A DNA stretch of 64,000 bases from Shewanella corallii (lineage in GTDB: Bacteria > Pseudomonadota > Gammaproteobacteria > Enterobacterales > Shewanellaceae). Position numbers and translations under genes: made by a program. Shown one piece after another: positions 39,177 through 49,105 of this stretch; the first letter of the stretch is position 1; every line of letters begins with the position of its first letter. The notes beneath the pieces were generated by a model, which ran no database searches, was not told the DNA's origin, and saw only the letters and a list, made by a program, of their open reading frames with translations. Location: the NCBI RefSeq assembly GCF_023349125.1, contig NZ_JAKIKT010000004.1, positions 124,001 through 188,000 on the forward strand, read 5' to 3'.

Positions 39177-40539
39177 GCAGATGGAAAATATCACCATAGC
39201 AGGTGCCGGACCTGTCGGAGCACTGCTGGCAGTGATGCTGGCCAGGCAGGGCTACAGAGTTGACCTGTTTGAATCCAGAGCCGACTCCCGTAAAGCCAAT
39301 ATTTACCAGGGCAAGTCAATCAACCTGGCGCTGTCGGACCGGGGCTGGCTGGCACTGGAAGCCGTGGGAGTGGGTGACACTATTCGCGAACATGCGATCC
39401 CCATGTATTGCAGGGTTATGCACGATACCCAGGGGCAGCTGACCAGACTGCCCTATGGTCAGGACGAGCAGGCTATTTGGTCGGTATCCAGAGCGGGCAT
39501 CAATGAGCAGCTAATCTCCCTGGCAGAGCAGGAACCCTTAATTGAACTCCACTTTGAGCACAGACTTAAAGAGTTGGACTTCGACTCACTGGAAGCCAGA
39601 TTCTCAACCAAAGACAACGGGCTTGTAACCCATAATTCAGACCTGCTGTTTGGGGCCGATGGCACCTTCTCCAAGGTACGTCGATTGGCTCAGGAGCTGC
39701 CCCGCCAGCGGATCAGCCACAGCCTTGAGTATATGCCGCAAAGCTATATTGAGCTGACCATAGAGCCCAACGCCGATGGCAGCCATAAGATGGAGAAAAA
39801 TGCTCTCCATATCTGGCCTCGAAAAGCCTTTATGCTCATCGCTTTGCCCAATACCGATGGCTCATTTACCTGTACCCTGTTTTTGGATCAGGAGGGTGAC
39901 ACCTCATTTGAGTCTTTGGACAGCAAGGAAAAAGTCACTGCCTTTTTCGAGCAGAACTTTGCCGATGCCCTGCCCCTGCTCTCCAACCCCGTCGACGCCT
40001 TTATGTCCAAGGCCGCTTCGCCTCTCTGCCTGGTTCATATCTACCCCTGGGTATTCAATAACAAGGTTGGACTGATTGGTGATGCCGCCCATGCCATGGT
40101 GCCGTTTTACGGTCAGGGGATGAACTGTGGGTTTGAAGATTGCCGGGTACTCAGTGAACTGGTTGCGCAACACGAAGGAAATTGGGAGTCGATTCTTGCG
40201 GCTTATCAAAGAGAAAGAAAGCCAAATGGCGATGCCATTATTGAGTTGGCAAAACGCAACTTTGTTGAAATGAGTGACCTGTCCGGTGACAAGAATTTCC
40301 TGCTGCGTAAAAAAATTGAGCAGCAATTCAGTAACATGTATCCAGAGCTATGGGTGCCTCTGTATTCGATGGTGACCTTCTCGCCCCATTTGCCATACGC
40401 CTCAGCACTGGCCATTGGCGACATTCAAACTGAGATCATGGATGAGATCATGCAATTGGAAAATATTCATCAAGAGTGGCAATCACCCCATGTTTACCAA
40501 CTAATGCACAAACTGGCATTGGCGAAACTGGAGAAATAA
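39169..40539 (+). CDS. kmo: Kynurenine 3-monooxygenase
   Basis: 456 aa, FAD-dependent hydroxylase using NADPH and O2. The Rossmann motif [20 protein letters not shown] is near residues 12-31, the KMO-specific [19 protein letters not shown] follows, and the second FAD motif is [20 protein letters not shown]. It makes 3-hydroxykynurenine. The C-terminal hydrophobic tail of eukaryotic KMO is not obvious, so a soluble enzyme is likely. ATG 39169 overlaps kynU; ATG 39181 is possible. Confidence 0.96.
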   Translation: MDKQMENITIAGAGPVGALLAVMLARQGYRVDLFESRADSRKANIYQGKSINLALSDRGWLALEAVGVGDTIREHAIPMYCRVMHDTQGQLTRLPYGQDEQAIWSVSRAGINEQLISLAEQEPLIELHFEHRLKELDFDSLEARFSTKDNGLVTHNSDLLFGADGTFSKVRRLAQELPRQRISHSLEYMPQSYIELTIEPNADGSHKMEKNALHIWPRKAFMLIALPNTDGSFTCTLFLDQEGDTSFESLDSKEKVTAFFEQNFADALPLLSNPVDAFMSKAASPLCLVHIYPWVFNNKVGLIGDAAHAMVPFYGQGMNCGFEDCRVLSELVAQHEGNWESILAAYQRERKPNGDAIIELAKRNFVEMSDLSGDKNFLLRKKIEQQFSNMYPELWVPLYSMVTFSPHLPYASALAIGDIQTEIMDEIMQLENIHQEWQSPHVYQLMHKLALAKLEK

Positions 40540-40541
40540 CT

Positions 40542-41402
40542 ATGGCATGCCCACTGAATAAGCCGGTTCGCCCCAACAGCCGGGAGATGGAAGATAGCAT
40601 ACACACTGACTTCAAGGATGATATGTCCTACGGTGATTACCTTTGCCTTGACCAGATCCTGTCGGCGCAGCACCCGCTGTCGGAAGTCCATGACGAAATG
40701 CTGTTTATCATCATTCACCAAACCAGTGAGCTCTGGCTGAAGCTGGCGGGGAATGAACTGGAAACCATGATAACCAATATTCAGGAGGGGGATTTCAGCC
40801 ACGCTTTTAAGGTGATATCCCGGGTAAGGCATATTCTGAATCAGCTGACCCAATCCTGGAACATCCTCTCAACCCTGACCCCGGTGGATTATCTGAAGTT
40901 TCGCGATGCACTGGGACGTTCGTCAGGTTTCCAGTCATACGGCTACCGAAAGCTTGAGTTTTTACTGGGGAACAAAAACACCTCTTTGCTTAAGGTTCAT
41001 GAGAGTAACCCCAGAGTACACAGTGAGCTGAAGGCGGTACTGGAGCGGCCAAGCCTGTATGACGAGACCATTAAGATACTGCACCAGCGGGGACTGACTA
41101 TCGATGAGTCAGTGCTTAACCGGGACGTGACACAAGCCTATGAGGCCAACACTTCAGTGCTGAACGCGTGGCTTAGTGTTTATCGCAACGCAGATGCTCA
41201 CTTTGAGCTTTATGAACTGGCTGAGAAGCTTATTGATATTGAAGATGCCTTCCAGCAATGGCGCTTCAAGCATATGTATGCGGTACAGAGAATTATCGGC
41301 AACAAGATGGGAACCGGTGGTTCATCTGGGGTTGGCTTTCTTAAAAAAGCACTGGATATCAGCTTCTTTCCAGAGCTGTTTGAACTAAGGACACACCTTT
41401 GA
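40542..41402 (+). CDS. kynA: Tryptophan 2,3-dioxygenase
   Basis: 286 aa from ATG 40542 with GGAGA upstream inside the end of kmo. The heme enzyme that opens the indole ring to N-formylkynurenine. Hallmarks: HDEMLFIIIHQTSELWLKL, RVRHILNQLTQSWNILSTL, FRDALGRSSGFQSYGYRKLE, the heme-axial His in WRFKHMYAVQRIIG and KMGTGGSSGVGFL. 2 bp after kmo. Confidence 0.98.
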   Translation: MACPLNKPVRPNSREMEDSIHTDFKDDMSYGDYLCLDQILSAQHPLSEVHDEMLFIIIHQTSELWLKLAGNELETMITNIQEGDFSHAFKVISRVRHILNQLTQSWNILSTLTPVDYLKFRDALGRSSGFQSYGYRKLEFLLGNKNTSLLKVHESNPRVHSELKAVLERPSLYDETIKILHQRGLTIDESVLNRDVTQAYEANTSVLNAWLSVYRNADAHFELYELAEKLIDIEDAFQQWRFKHMYAVQRIIGNKMGTGGSSGVGFLKKALDISFFPELFELRTHL

Positions 41403-42371
41403 ATGATAGAGCATCGTGATAAAGCCTGGTTCGAACGGGAGTACTCCCCCAGTAGCTGCATTGAGGATATCAATGTTTATATTCAGCAATACTGTGACCA
41501 AAGCCAGGCAGTAACCCAGCAGGCTATCGCCAATAACACTGTCATCAGGGCGATACAGTATGGCGCCAGTGAAGATGAGGTTCTCGACCTCTACCTGCCA
41601 GACGCAATAGCCAATAACAACAACAGCCAAAGCGGAACTCAGGCTGGAAAAAAACTCCAGGTCTACATACATGGCGGTTATTGGCAGGAGCTGAGCAAGG
41701 ATGAATCTTCCTTTGCAGCCCCAGCCTTTCAACAGGCCGGACACTATTTTGCGGTGATCAATTACAGTCTGGCCCCCAAAGCCAGTCTCACTGAAATCGT
41801 GCAGCAAAATCGCAGGGCACTGGTGTGGCTTGCCACCAATGCAGAAAAGCTGGGATTTGATGCGGATGAGATCTATCTGTCTGGCAGCAGCGCCGGGGCG
41901 CATCTTTGCCTGATGATGCTGCAAACCAATTGGCAGGAGTACCTGTCCCAACTCGATGGCGCAGGGATAAACGAAAAGCCCCGGTGCCAACCAGAATCGC
42001 AGCCAAACAGCCAACTGAAGAGCCCTGATATCCGGGGAGTCTGCGCAGTAAGCGGGATCTATGATATTGAGCCTTTGCTGCACACAACAATTAATAACCC
42101 GCTGCAATTAACGGCTCAGGAGGTCGAAGCCAACAGTCCTCTGAACCACGCCACTCCACAACAGTGCCCGGTGATCATTGCCTACGGTGATAACGAAACC
42201 AATGAGTTCAAGCGCCAGAGCCTGATGATGAAGACACAACTGGAGCAGGAAGGTTTTGAGCTGACCCTGGGTGAGATATCCCAACGCAATCACTTCGACG
42301 TCATTTTGGATTTGGGTCAGGTAAACTCCTGGTTATTTAAACAAGTGCAGCGTCAAATGAACACCGAGTAG
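41403..42371 (+). CDS. Alpha/beta hydrolase, probable AFMID-type kynurenine formamidase
   Basis: 322 aa, starting on the base after the kynA stop. The oxyanion HGGYW motif (YIHGGYWQEL) and nucleophile elbow SGSSAGAHL are those of eukaryote-like arylformamidases; AFMID members carry HGGYW. The catalytic acid and base lie late (DNETNEFKRQS, NHFDVI). It should hydrolyse N-formylkynurenine. It is unrelated to the metal-dependent cyclase-type KynB found in many bacteria. A Pro/Gln/Ser-rich insert (about residues 195-208) precedes the last strands. Function is from motif and position; last gene of operon 1. Confidence 0.87.
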   Translation: MIEHRDKAWFEREYSPSSCIEDINVYIQQYCDQSQAVTQQAIANNTVIRAIQYGASEDEVLDLYLPDAIANNNNSQSGTQAGKKLQVYIHGGYWQELSKDESSFAAPAFQQAGHYFAVINYSLAPKASLTEIVQQNRRALVWLATNAEKLGFDADEIYLSGSSAGAHLCLMMLQTNWQEYLSQLDGAGINEKPRCQPESQPNSQLKSPDIRGVCAVSGIYDIEPLLHTTINNPLQLTAQEVEANSPLNHATPQQCPVIIAYGDNETNEFKRQSLMMKTQLEQEGFELTLGEISQRNHFDVILDLGQVNSWLFKQVQRQMNTE

Positions 42372-42380
42372 AGCTGCCCA

Positions 42381-43298
42381 CTATCCCCTGGCGTACTGCT
42401 GCAGGATAGCACTGAGCTGCTTGGCAGGTCTGGCGATCTTACTCTGTTTCAGATACACCAGATGCCAGTAGATATTCAGCCCTTTTTCTCCCAGTGGCAC
42501 AGCCGTTATCGCGCCGGACTCCAGATAGGGAGACATCAGGTGTTTTGACATTATGGTGATGCCATAATTGACCTTCACCAATTCAATAATCGCCTCATTA
42601 AACCCCACTTGAAGCACCTTCCTCGGCAGAATATTTTCCGGCTGGAAGAAGAGCTCATACTCCCTGTCTTTCTCGGGAATGATGGAGTTGGTGATATAAG
42701 TTTCATCACTGAAATCTTCAGCCAACAGATACTGACGGTTCGCCTTTTCATGGTCCTGTGACAAACAGGCCATTAGCTCATCCTGCAGCAGGAAACTCGA
42801 CTCATAGAGATTGTCATCCAGTGACAGACTTTTCTGTGCGCTTGAGATCATCGCAATATCCACGTCACCATTGAACAGAGCATTCAACGGCTGTGAAGCG
42901 GCGGTAATCTCCAATTCGATATGGGGTAAATCGGAAGCGAAATAACGGGTAACGGCCGGAAGCCATTTAAAGGAAGCATATTGGGGCAGACCCAACCTCA
43001 GAACCTGCTCTATACCATCGGATAAACGGGCGATGTCATATTCGGCCCGCCCCAGCTCATCGAGAATTTTCTGGGCTGAGTGCAGTAAACGCTTACCGGC
43101 ATTGGAGATGATTAGCTTCCTGCCCCGGCGGACAAACAGTACGGTGTCGAGACGGCGCTCTGCTTCGCGAATTCGGTTGCTCAGCGCGGGCTGGGTGATA
43201 AACAGCGACTCTGCCGCTTCTTTCACAGTCTCCGACTTGGCAATCGTACAAATCATTTTCAGGTGATTGATATTAAGCTGAATCTTAGAGATATCCAT
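42381..43298 (-). CDS. LysR-family regulator of the tryptophan/kynurenine pathway
   Basis: 305 aa. HTH at about 12-70 (AAESLFITQPALSNRIREAE), effector domain 95-295 with SAQKSLSLDDNLYES and a C-terminal KQSKIARPAKQLS. It sits between the two catabolic operons: 9 bp from the end of operon 1 and divergent from operon 2, which fits a dedicated regulator. The dyad 43353-43367 in the shared promoter region and its twin before operon 1 are the likely binding sites. The inducer is probably tryptophan, kynurenine or a later intermediate (inference). Confidence 0.92.
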   Translation of the reverse strand: MDISKIQLNINHLKMICTIAKSETVKEAAESLFITQPALSNRIREAERRLDTVLFVRRGRKLIISNAGKRLLHSAQKILDELGRAEYDIARLSDGIEQVLRLGLPQYASFKWLPAVTRYFASDLPHIELEITAASQPLNALFNGDVDIAMISSAQKSLSLDDNLYESSFLLQDELMACLSQDHEKANRQYLLAEDFSDETYITNSIIPEKDREYELFFQPENILPRKVLQVGFNEAIIELVKVNYGITIMSKHLMSPYLESGAITAVPLGEKGLNIYWHLVYLKQSKIARPAKQLSAILQQYARG

Positions 43299-43352
43299 AA
43301 ATTACCCGCTCAATTCATATTAAGTCTGAATATCAGGACCGCTATCAAACAC

Positions 43353-43367
43353 ATTCAGAAAATGAAT
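43353..43367. promoter_or_regulatory. Candidate LysR operator between the regulator and operon 2
   Basis: ATTCA-GAAAA-TGAAT. Its reverse complement ATTCATTTTCTGAAT differs at one base from the 15-mer before operon 1 (33299-33313). It has the T-N11-A form. Further ATTCA/TGAAT half-sites surround it (43313-43331). Confidence 0.7.
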
Positions 43368-43387
43368 TATTCCTAAAACTTAATTCA
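43363..43387. promoter_or_regulatory. Overlapping dyad TGAATTA-N11-TAATTCA
   Basis: Perfect 7-bp arms (43363-43369, 43381-43387) that share a half-site with the 43353-43367 operator. Two overlapping sites are typical of LysR recognition/activation arrangements. The operon 2 start is 79 bp further on. Confidence 0.5.
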
Positions 43388-43465
43388 ATTATTTTTATAA
43401 AACATAATCAAGTAGCTTGGGATTATCAAGTTGGAGTAAGTGCCTCTACCACAGGAATAAACCGA

Positions 43466-44251
43466 ATGAAGTCTGCAAAGCTGGAGCAATTGGGACTGGA
43501 GCTATATCAGGCAATGCGCGCCCAGAAAATGCTGCCCCCGTTAACGGAGCGGGAGCCAGAGTTGACCCTGGACGACGCCTATAAAATCTCTCTGCATTTC
43601 CTGCAACACAGACTCAATGATGGCGAACGTGTCATAGGTAAAAAGATCGGCCTGACCAGCGAAGTGGTCCAGCAGATGCTGGGGGTACATCAACCTGACT
43701 TCGGCTTTTTAACTGATGCCATGATGTTCGAATCCGGCAGTGAGATCCCCTTCGCCAGCCCGCTTATTCAGGCCAAGTCAGAGGGGGAAATCGCCTTCAT
43801 TTTAAAGCGGAGCTTACAGGGTCCCAATGTCACAGAGCAGGATGTGCTCGATGCAACAGACAGTGTCGCGGCATGCTTTGAAATCGTGGACTCACGGGTA
43901 AAGGACTGGAAAATCAAAATCGAAGATACGGTCTCCGACAATGCCTCCTGCGGCATCTTTGTGATGGGGCGCGAGCGTGTCTCTCCTCAGGATGTGGATT
44001 TTGAAAACTGCCAGATGGTGATTAAAAACCACGGCGAGGTTGTTGCCAGAGGTCAGGGCTCCGCGGCATTGGGCTCACCGCTCAAGTGCGTCGCCTGGCT
44101 GGCCAATACACTGGGCAATTACGGCATCAGCCTGAATGCCGGAGACATCATCTTATCCGGTTCGCTTGCGGCCATGATCCCCTGCCAGCCCGGCGATGAT
44201 ATGACAGTTGAAATCGAAGGGATTGGCGGCGCCAGCTACCGCTTTATCTGA
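43466..44251 (+). CDS. nbaH: 2-oxopent-4-enoate hydratase
   Basis: 261 aa, MhpD/XylJ type of the hydratase/decarboxylase superfamily. Visible: [61 protein letters not shown] and [12 protein letters not shown], which is the hydratase signature. It adds water to 2-hydroxypenta-2,4-dienoate to give 4-hydroxy-2-oxovalerate. First gene of operon 2. It is homologous to, but distinct from, the decarboxylase at 37070. Confidence 0.93.
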   Translation: MKSAKLEQLGLELYQAMRAQKMLPPLTEREPELTLDDAYKISLHFLQHRLNDGERVIGKKIGLTSEVVQQMLGVHQPDFGFLTDAMMFESGSEIPFASPLIQAKSEGEIAFILKRSLQGPNVTEQDVLDATDSVAACFEIVDSRVKDWKIKIEDTVSDNASCGIFVMGRERVSPQDVDFENCQMVIKNHGEVVARGQGSAALGSPLKCVAWLANTLGNYGISLNAGDIILSGSLAAMIPCQPGDDMTVEIEGIGGASYRFI

Positions 44252-44265
44252 GCACTTCAGCAATA

Positions 44266-45204
44266 ATGAGAAATCAGCAAATGGTGAATAACAAAGTCAA
44301 TATCGCCATCATTGGCTCCGGGAATATCGGAACAGACCTGATGATTAAGGCGCTTAGAAGCCCGATGTTAAACCCGGAGTGGATGGTAGGGATCGACCCC
44401 GACTCAGACGGCCTTAAGCGGGCCAGGTCGCTGGGGCTGAAAACCAGTGACGCAGGTATTAATGAACTGCTCAGACATGTGGAAGCCGACAAGATTCAGA
44501 TCGCCTTTGACGCTACCTCTGCCTACGCCCACCGTGAGCACAACGATAAGCTGCAGAGCAAAGGGGTGAAGGTAATCGATTTAACACCGGCAGCAATCGG
44601 CCCTTATTGCATTCCTTCGGTCAACCTGGAACGCCTGATGGCCTCCGATAATCAAGCATCACCAATCAATAACTTCAATATGGTGACCTGTGGCGGTCAG
44701 GCCACCATTCCCATTATTGCCGCAATAAGCCAGGTTCAGGGCGTTGAATATGGCGAGATTGTCGCCACCATCGCCTCCAAATCGGCAGGCCCCGGAACCC
44801 GCAAAAACATTGATGAATTTACCCGGACAACTGCCAGCGCCATTGAACAGCTTGGTGGCGCAAAACAGGGCAAAGCCATTATCGTCATGAACCCGGCCAC
44901 GCCACCTTTGATGATGCGGGACACAGTGCATTGCCTTACCGAAACCACACCAAACCAGCAGGCAATTACAGACTCAGTGTTAGCCATGGTGAAACAGGTA
45001 CAGCAGTATGTGCCCGGTTATCGCCTTAAAAATGGGCCAGTATTCGATGGCAATCGGGTGTCAGTCTTCCTGGAGGTGGCAGGCCTTGGAGACTATTTAC
45101 CTGAATATGCAGGCAATCTGGACATCATGACTTCGGCTGCGCTTGGCGCAGGTGAAATGCTGGCGAGACAGCTGAGCGGCCAGCCACAGACTCATATCGA
45201 ATAG
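44266..45204 (+). CDS. nbaJ: Acetaldehyde dehydrogenase (acetylating)
   Basis: 312 aa, MhpF/DmpF type. NAD-binding [14 protein letters not shown] near residue 15, catalytic Cys in [13 protein letters not shown], and [15 protein letters not shown] late. It converts acetaldehyde and CoA to acetyl-CoA, channelling the product of its partner aldolase (next gene, 14 bp away). ATG 44266 is the first start; ATG 44281 (MVNNKV) matches family length equally well. Confidence 0.97.
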   Translation: MRNQQMVNNKVNIAIIGSGNIGTDLMIKALRSPMLNPEWMVGIDPDSDGLKRARSLGLKTSDAGINELLRHVEADKIQIAFDATSAYAHREHNDKLQSKGVKVIDLTPAAIGPYCIPSVNLERLMASDNQASPINNFNMVTCGGQATIPIIAAISQVQGVEYGEIVATIASKSAGPGTRKNIDEFTRTTASAIEQLGGAKQGKAIIVMNPATPPLMMRDTVHCLTETTPNQQAITDSVLAMVKQVQQYVPGYRLKNGPVFDGNRVSVFLEVAGLGDYLPEYAGNLDIMTSAALGAGEMLARQLSGQPQTHIE

Positions 45205-45218
45205 ATGAGGGGATCAAA

Positions 45219-46238
45219 GTGAATATCAATAACAAACAGATCACCCTCCACGACATGTGTCTGCGCGATGGCATGCACGCCAAACGCCACCAAATCAGCC
45301 TGACAGAGATGATTAGCCTGGCCACGGCACTGGATGATGCCGGAGTGCCCTTAATTGAGGTCACCCATGGTGATGGCCTGGGCGGCAACTCACTCAACTA
45401 TGGCTTCGCGGCGCACAGCGATGAAGAGTATCTGTCAGCCGTTATTCCCTTGATGAAGCAAGCCAGGATATCTGCCCTGCTACTGCCCGGAATTGGCACA
45501 GTAAATCATCTGCGTATGGCCCATGAGCTGGGCGTCAGCACTATTCGGGTTGCGGCCCAATGTACTGAAGCCGATGTGACTGAGCAGCATATCGCTTTGT
45601 CCCGCAATCTGGGGCTGGATACTGTCGGTTTTCTGATGATGGCCCATATGCTTGAGCCCGGAGAGCTTCTGGAGCAGGCAAAGTTGATGGAGAGTTACGG
45701 GGCCAACTGTATCTACTGCACAGATTCTGCAGGCTATATGCTGCAGGATGACGTGTATGCGCGTATTTCAGCCTTGCGGGAAGGATTAAAACCGGAAACC
45801 GAAATCGGCTTTCACGGACACCATAACCTGGCGATGGGTGTCGCCAACTCGCTGACAGCCGTCGAGGCGGGAGCCAGCCGTATCGACGGCTCAGCCGCTG
45901 GACTGGGAGCCGGAGCGGGCAATACCCCTCTTGAAGTATTCAACGCTGTCGCTACCCGTATGGGAGCAACCACTGGAGTAGACGTATTTAAGCTGATGGC
46001 AGCGGCAGAGGAGATAGTCGTGCCCTTAATGGATCAGCCCATACGGGTTGATCGGGATTCTCTGGTACTGGGCTATGCCGGTGTTTACTCGTCGTTCCTG
46101 CTCCACGCCAAACGCGCCGCCGAAAAGTACGGCGTCCCCTCAGAACAGATACTGCTGACTCTGGGACAAATGAAAACCGTAGGCGGCCAGGAAGATATGA
46201 TTGAAGATGTCGCCATCAACCTGGCCAAGGGAAAGTAG
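45219..46238 (+). CDS. nbaI: 4-hydroxy-2-oxovalerate aldolase
   Basis: 339 aa, MhpE/DmpG type. [15 protein letters not shown] (metal-binding Asp), [15 protein letters not shown], and [15 protein letters not shown] (metal-binding His pair). It splits 4-hydroxy-2-oxovalerate into pyruvate and acetaldehyde and forms a channelling complex with the acetylating dehydrogenase encoded just upstream. The start is GTG 45219 with GAGGGGA. Last gene of the pathway. Confidence 0.97.
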   Translation: MNINNKQITLHDMCLRDGMHAKRHQISLTEMISLATALDDAGVPLIEVTHGDGLGGNSLNYGFAAHSDEEYLSAVIPLMKQARISALLLPGIGTVNHLRMAHELGVSTIRVAAQCTEADVTEQHIALSRNLGLDTVGFLMMAHMLEPGELLEQAKLMESYGANCIYCTDSAGYMLQDDVYARISALREGLKPETEIGFHGHHNLAMGVANSLTAVEAGASRIDGSAAGLGAGAGNTPLEVFNAVATRMGATTGVDVFKLMAAAEEIVVPLMDQPIRVDRDSLVLGYAGVYSSFLLHAKRAAEKYGVPSEQILLTLGQMKTVGGQEDMIEDVAINLAKGK

Positions 46239-46649
46239 TTATAGGGACTGTTTCCAGTCCTGCTTTGCTGTCGCGGTATCAAGGGTTTTACCTTCTGAGT
46301 AAAACCTTATTCCGTGAACATCGCGGGCTTCCAGCCCACACCCGGGGAAGAGGGCCATTTCGATTGGCCCCCTTTCCAATCCCCCGTCGACCCCAACGAA
46401 GCGGACAACCCTTTGTGAATACGTTTCAAATTACCTAACGCACCAGACGCTCGTCCATGATTCGACTGGTGCTGGCTCGACGAAGCACATCCATGTCCTT
46501 CACTCCCCGCTCGGTTATCCTACCTCGCGCTCGTGAGCTTATCGCTTCGCGATACTCGCCCATGTCTCGCCCACGGCATTTGAATCGATTCACTGCAGCC
46601 GCTTCAATGGGGAATGGTGTAATCTGCTAACTCAGAGATAGCTATTGAG
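46239..46649. other. 411-bp intergenic region with several hairpins
   Basis: No gene. Hairpins: GGTTTTAC/GTAAAACC (about 46282-46308), GGGCT/AGCCC (46325-46337), GGGCCA/TGGCCC (46352-46370) and ATCGC/GCGAT (46541-46553). On the minus strand an ACATGGATGT core (46487-46496) recalls the element at 22142-22161. The first hairpin may end operon 2, though it lacks a good U-run. Confidence 0.5.
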
Positions 46650-47519
46650 TCATCCGTCTACCAGAGCAGTCCATGTGGGCTCATCAATAATGTGAATCTC
46701 AAACCCTTTATCTCGCAATTCGAAAACTGTTTGGATTTTCCTACCATAACTGCTGAACTTCCAATCACGAGATGCCTCGCCGCCAACCACCAACAGATTT
46801 AGCTTCTGAGTTATCGACTTGGAAACAATTGCACCGCGAAGGGTTGCTATTTTTTGGATATCTTTTCGCGACTGACCACTAAACGTTCCGGTAAAACAAA
46901 CTGTCACACCGGAAATCGATTGAAAAGGAAGATTTTCAGTAACAATAGACAGCGCACATCCTTCAGCGGCCCCTGTCTCCATAAACTCTTGACCACTTGC
47001 CCGCTTTAATAGATTCAATAACTCAAGCCTCTCGCAGTCAGTAACAACGCCATCAGCAAGAATCTGCTCCAACTTCCGTGTGACTATGGATATCACGCTG
47101 TTTTCTGCTCCCAGCCCTAACGAGGCTATGGCGTCAGCTAAGGACGATATTTCTCGGTCGTTCAGAGTGTTATCACAAGTGATTCCCTTCATGAAGCCTA
47201 TCAATTGATTCACAGCTTCGTCGGAGCCGATAACGGCACAGTCGTTAAAGTCAACGACATCTCGTAATAAAGACCTCAAGTCATCCATTTCATCCTGGGT
47301 AATTATTCCATCATCAAGAATATCCGTAATCAAATCTTCGATATCCAGTACATCGCCATCTCTGGGAAGGTACTTTTGTTCCTTTAGCCAACTGCCTAAA
47401 AACAGGACCTCCTCATTCTTCAGCGTCTTATCCGCATCAATTCCCTTCAAAATTCCATACAACGTAGTAAACGCCTTACATTTGTTAGCCTTGTAATTTA
47501 TCGCTTTACTGACATCCAT
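46650..47519 (-). CDS. BRCT-domain protein with a duplicated N-terminal helical domain
   Basis: 289 aa. Residues about 15-90 and 105-180 are two copies of one module with the common pattern LxGxxKGIxxDxTLxxxE near the start and ILxDGxxTxxExxxLxxLL near the end (KGIDADKTL/KGITCDNTL; ILDDGIITQDE/ILADGVVTDCE). The C-terminus (about 200-288) is a BRCT domain (SGVTVCFTGTFSGQSRKDI, RGAIVSKSITQKLNLLVVGG) of the NAD-dependent ligase type. BRCT domains bind DNA or phosphopeptides. No catalytic domain. AT-richer than the adjacent catabolic genes and standing alone, so possibly acquired. Function unknown. Confidence 0.8.
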   Translation of the reverse strand: MDVSKAINYKANKCKAFTTLYGILKGIDADKTLKNEEVLFLGSWLKEQKYLPRDGDVLDIEDLITDILDDGIITQDEMDDLRSLLRDVVDFNDCAVIGSDEAVNQLIGFMKGITCDNTLNDREISSLADAIASLGLGAENSVISIVTRKLEQILADGVVTDCERLELLNLLKRASGQEFMETGAAEGCALSIVTENLPFQSISGVTVCFTGTFSGQSRKDIQKIATLRGAIVSKSITQKLNLLVVGGEASRDWKFSSYGRKIQTVFELRDKGFEIHIIDEPTWTALVDG

Positions 47520-47654
47520 TAACTCAATCCCTTGTTTAGATAAAAACCTCCTTATCCTTACATCTAATACAATAAGTTACAGTGAGTTACATCAATCACA
47601 CAGATTCATATGAACATTTGATACTTAACTCGCTCAACAATCTCTAAGTACCAA

Positions 47655-47691
47655 AAACAAAAAACCGGACTTAAGAAAGTCCGGTTTTTAC
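47655..47691. terminator. Bidirectional Rho-independent terminator (phoH-like gene)
   Basis: ACCGGACTT, short loop, AAGTCCGGT, with A5 and T5 on the flanks, just after the PhoH-family stop at 47711. Confidence 0.88.
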
Positions 47692-47710
47692 CGTCAAGGC
47701 TACCTGAATA

Positions 47711-49105
47711 TCACAGATGTTCTTCGGCGTATTCTGCCAGGCGTGAACGTACGACGCCGTTGAGGTAGATGTTGGCACTGCCTTCGAAGTTTTTGAACCT
47801 TTCAACTATGTAGGTCAACCCCGATGTCACGGCAGTCAGATAGTTGGAGTCAATCTGCGACAGGTTACCGCAGCAGATCAGTTTGGTGCCTTCGCCCATG
47901 CGGGTAATCATGGTCTTGATTTGCGAGGCGGTGAGGTTCTGACATTCATCCAGCAGTACAATGGAATTCTGGATGGAACGTCCGCGCATAAAGTTGATGG
48001 ACTTGAACTGGATATTGGCCTTTTCCATGATGTAATTCATGCTGCCGGACGGATTCACATCATGTTTGTGCAATACCTCAAGGGTATCTGTCACAGCGGC
48101 CAGCCAGGGCATCATCTTCTCCTCTTCAGTACCGGGCAGGAAGCCGATGGACTCGGCAATCTCCGGGGTACTGCGGGTCACAATGACCTTTTCGTACTGG
48201 TTACGCTCCACCACCATCTCCAATGCCGCAGCCAGTGTCAGCAGGGTTTTACCACACCCGGCGGGACCGGTGAGCACCACCAGATCGATATCTGGATCCA
48301 GTAACGCTTGCATCGCCATACCCTGATAGATGTTTTTGGGCTTAACGCCCCAGGCCTCCTGATTCAACAGCCGGTTGCGGCCCAGATCCAGAATATGTAC
48401 CTGTTCATCATCCCGGTCGACCACACGACCACAGAAATCAGACTCATCGTCTATCAGGTACTGGTTGACATAGAGTGGCGTTTCATCCATCTCCTTCAAC
48501 GGTACCTCATGCACTGTATTGCGACCCTGACGCGCTGTAGATACGCGATTCAGGTGTTCCCAGAAGTTGCCCTTATATTGATAGAAGCCCGTGGTGAGGA
48601 AGCGAATATCGTCGATCAGCTGATCGGTACGATAGTCCTCGACCCGTTCCATACCGGCACCTTTGGCCTTGAGGCGCATATTGATATCTTTGGTGACCAG
48701 TACCACGGAACGTGGGCTGTACTGCTTTTGCAGGTGGAGTGCAGTGTTGATAATACGGTTGTCGTTATTGTCACCTGGCAGAGTGCCTATGGTGAAATCG
48801 ATTTGGTGGTCGGGGAAAATAGCTAATTTGCCGGATGCCGCAGTTTGTCCTTCACGGCTTGGCAGGGGGACGCCGTTGACGATTTGTTCAGGTGTGGTCA
48901 GTCCGCCTATGGCGTCTTCAAGTGCACGAATGGCGACTCTGGCGTCGCGGCTGACATCGCGCTTTCTGTCTTTTATCTGGTCGAGTTCCTCCAGAACTGT
49001 CATCGGTACGACGACATCATGTTCTTCAAAAGAGTAAATGGCTAAAGGTTCATGTAAAAGTACGTTGGTATCCAGTACAAACAACTTTCTGCCGTCTTGC
49101 TCCAT
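47711..49105 (-). CDS. PIN-PhoH family protein (YlaK/PhoH2-like ATPase)
   Basis: 464 aa. An N-terminal PIN nuclease domain (FVLDTNVLLHEP, then EELDQIKDRKRDVSRDAR) is fused to a PhoH ATPase domain with Walker A in LTGPAGCGKTLLTLAAALE and Walker B in SIVLLDECQNLT. PIN-PhoH (PhoH2) proteins unwind and cut RNA in characterised actinobacterial members. Stand-alone gene; ATG 49105 has GGAGG upstream. Confidence 0.95.
   Translation of the reverse strand: MEQDGRKLFVLDTNVLLHEPLAIYSFEEHDVVVPMTVLEELDQIKDRKRDVSRDARVAIRALEDAIGGLTTPEQIVNGVPLPSREGQTAASGKLAIFPDHQIDFTIGTLPGDNNDNRIINTALHLQKQYSPRSVVLVTKDINMRLKAKGAGMERVEDYRTDQLIDDIRFLTTGFYQYKGNFWEHLNRVSTARQGRNTVHEVPLKEMDETPLYVNQYLIDDESDFCGRVVDRDDEQVHILDLGRNRLLNQEAWGVKPKNIYQGMAMQALLDPDIDLVVLTGPAGCGKTLLTLAAALEMVVERNQYEKVIVTRSTPEIAESIGFLPGTEEEKMMPWLAAVTDTLEVLHKHDVNPSGSMNYIMEKANIQFKSINFMRGRSIQNSIVLLDECQNLTASQIKTMITRMGEGTKLICCGNLSQIDSNYLTAVTSGLTYIVERFKNFEGSANIYLNGVVRSRLAEYAEEHL

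Noticed and set aside
37070..44251. The two FAH-like enzymes as a redundant duplication
   Set aside because: Signature residues separate them into decarboxylase (37070) and hydratase (43466), both required in sequence.
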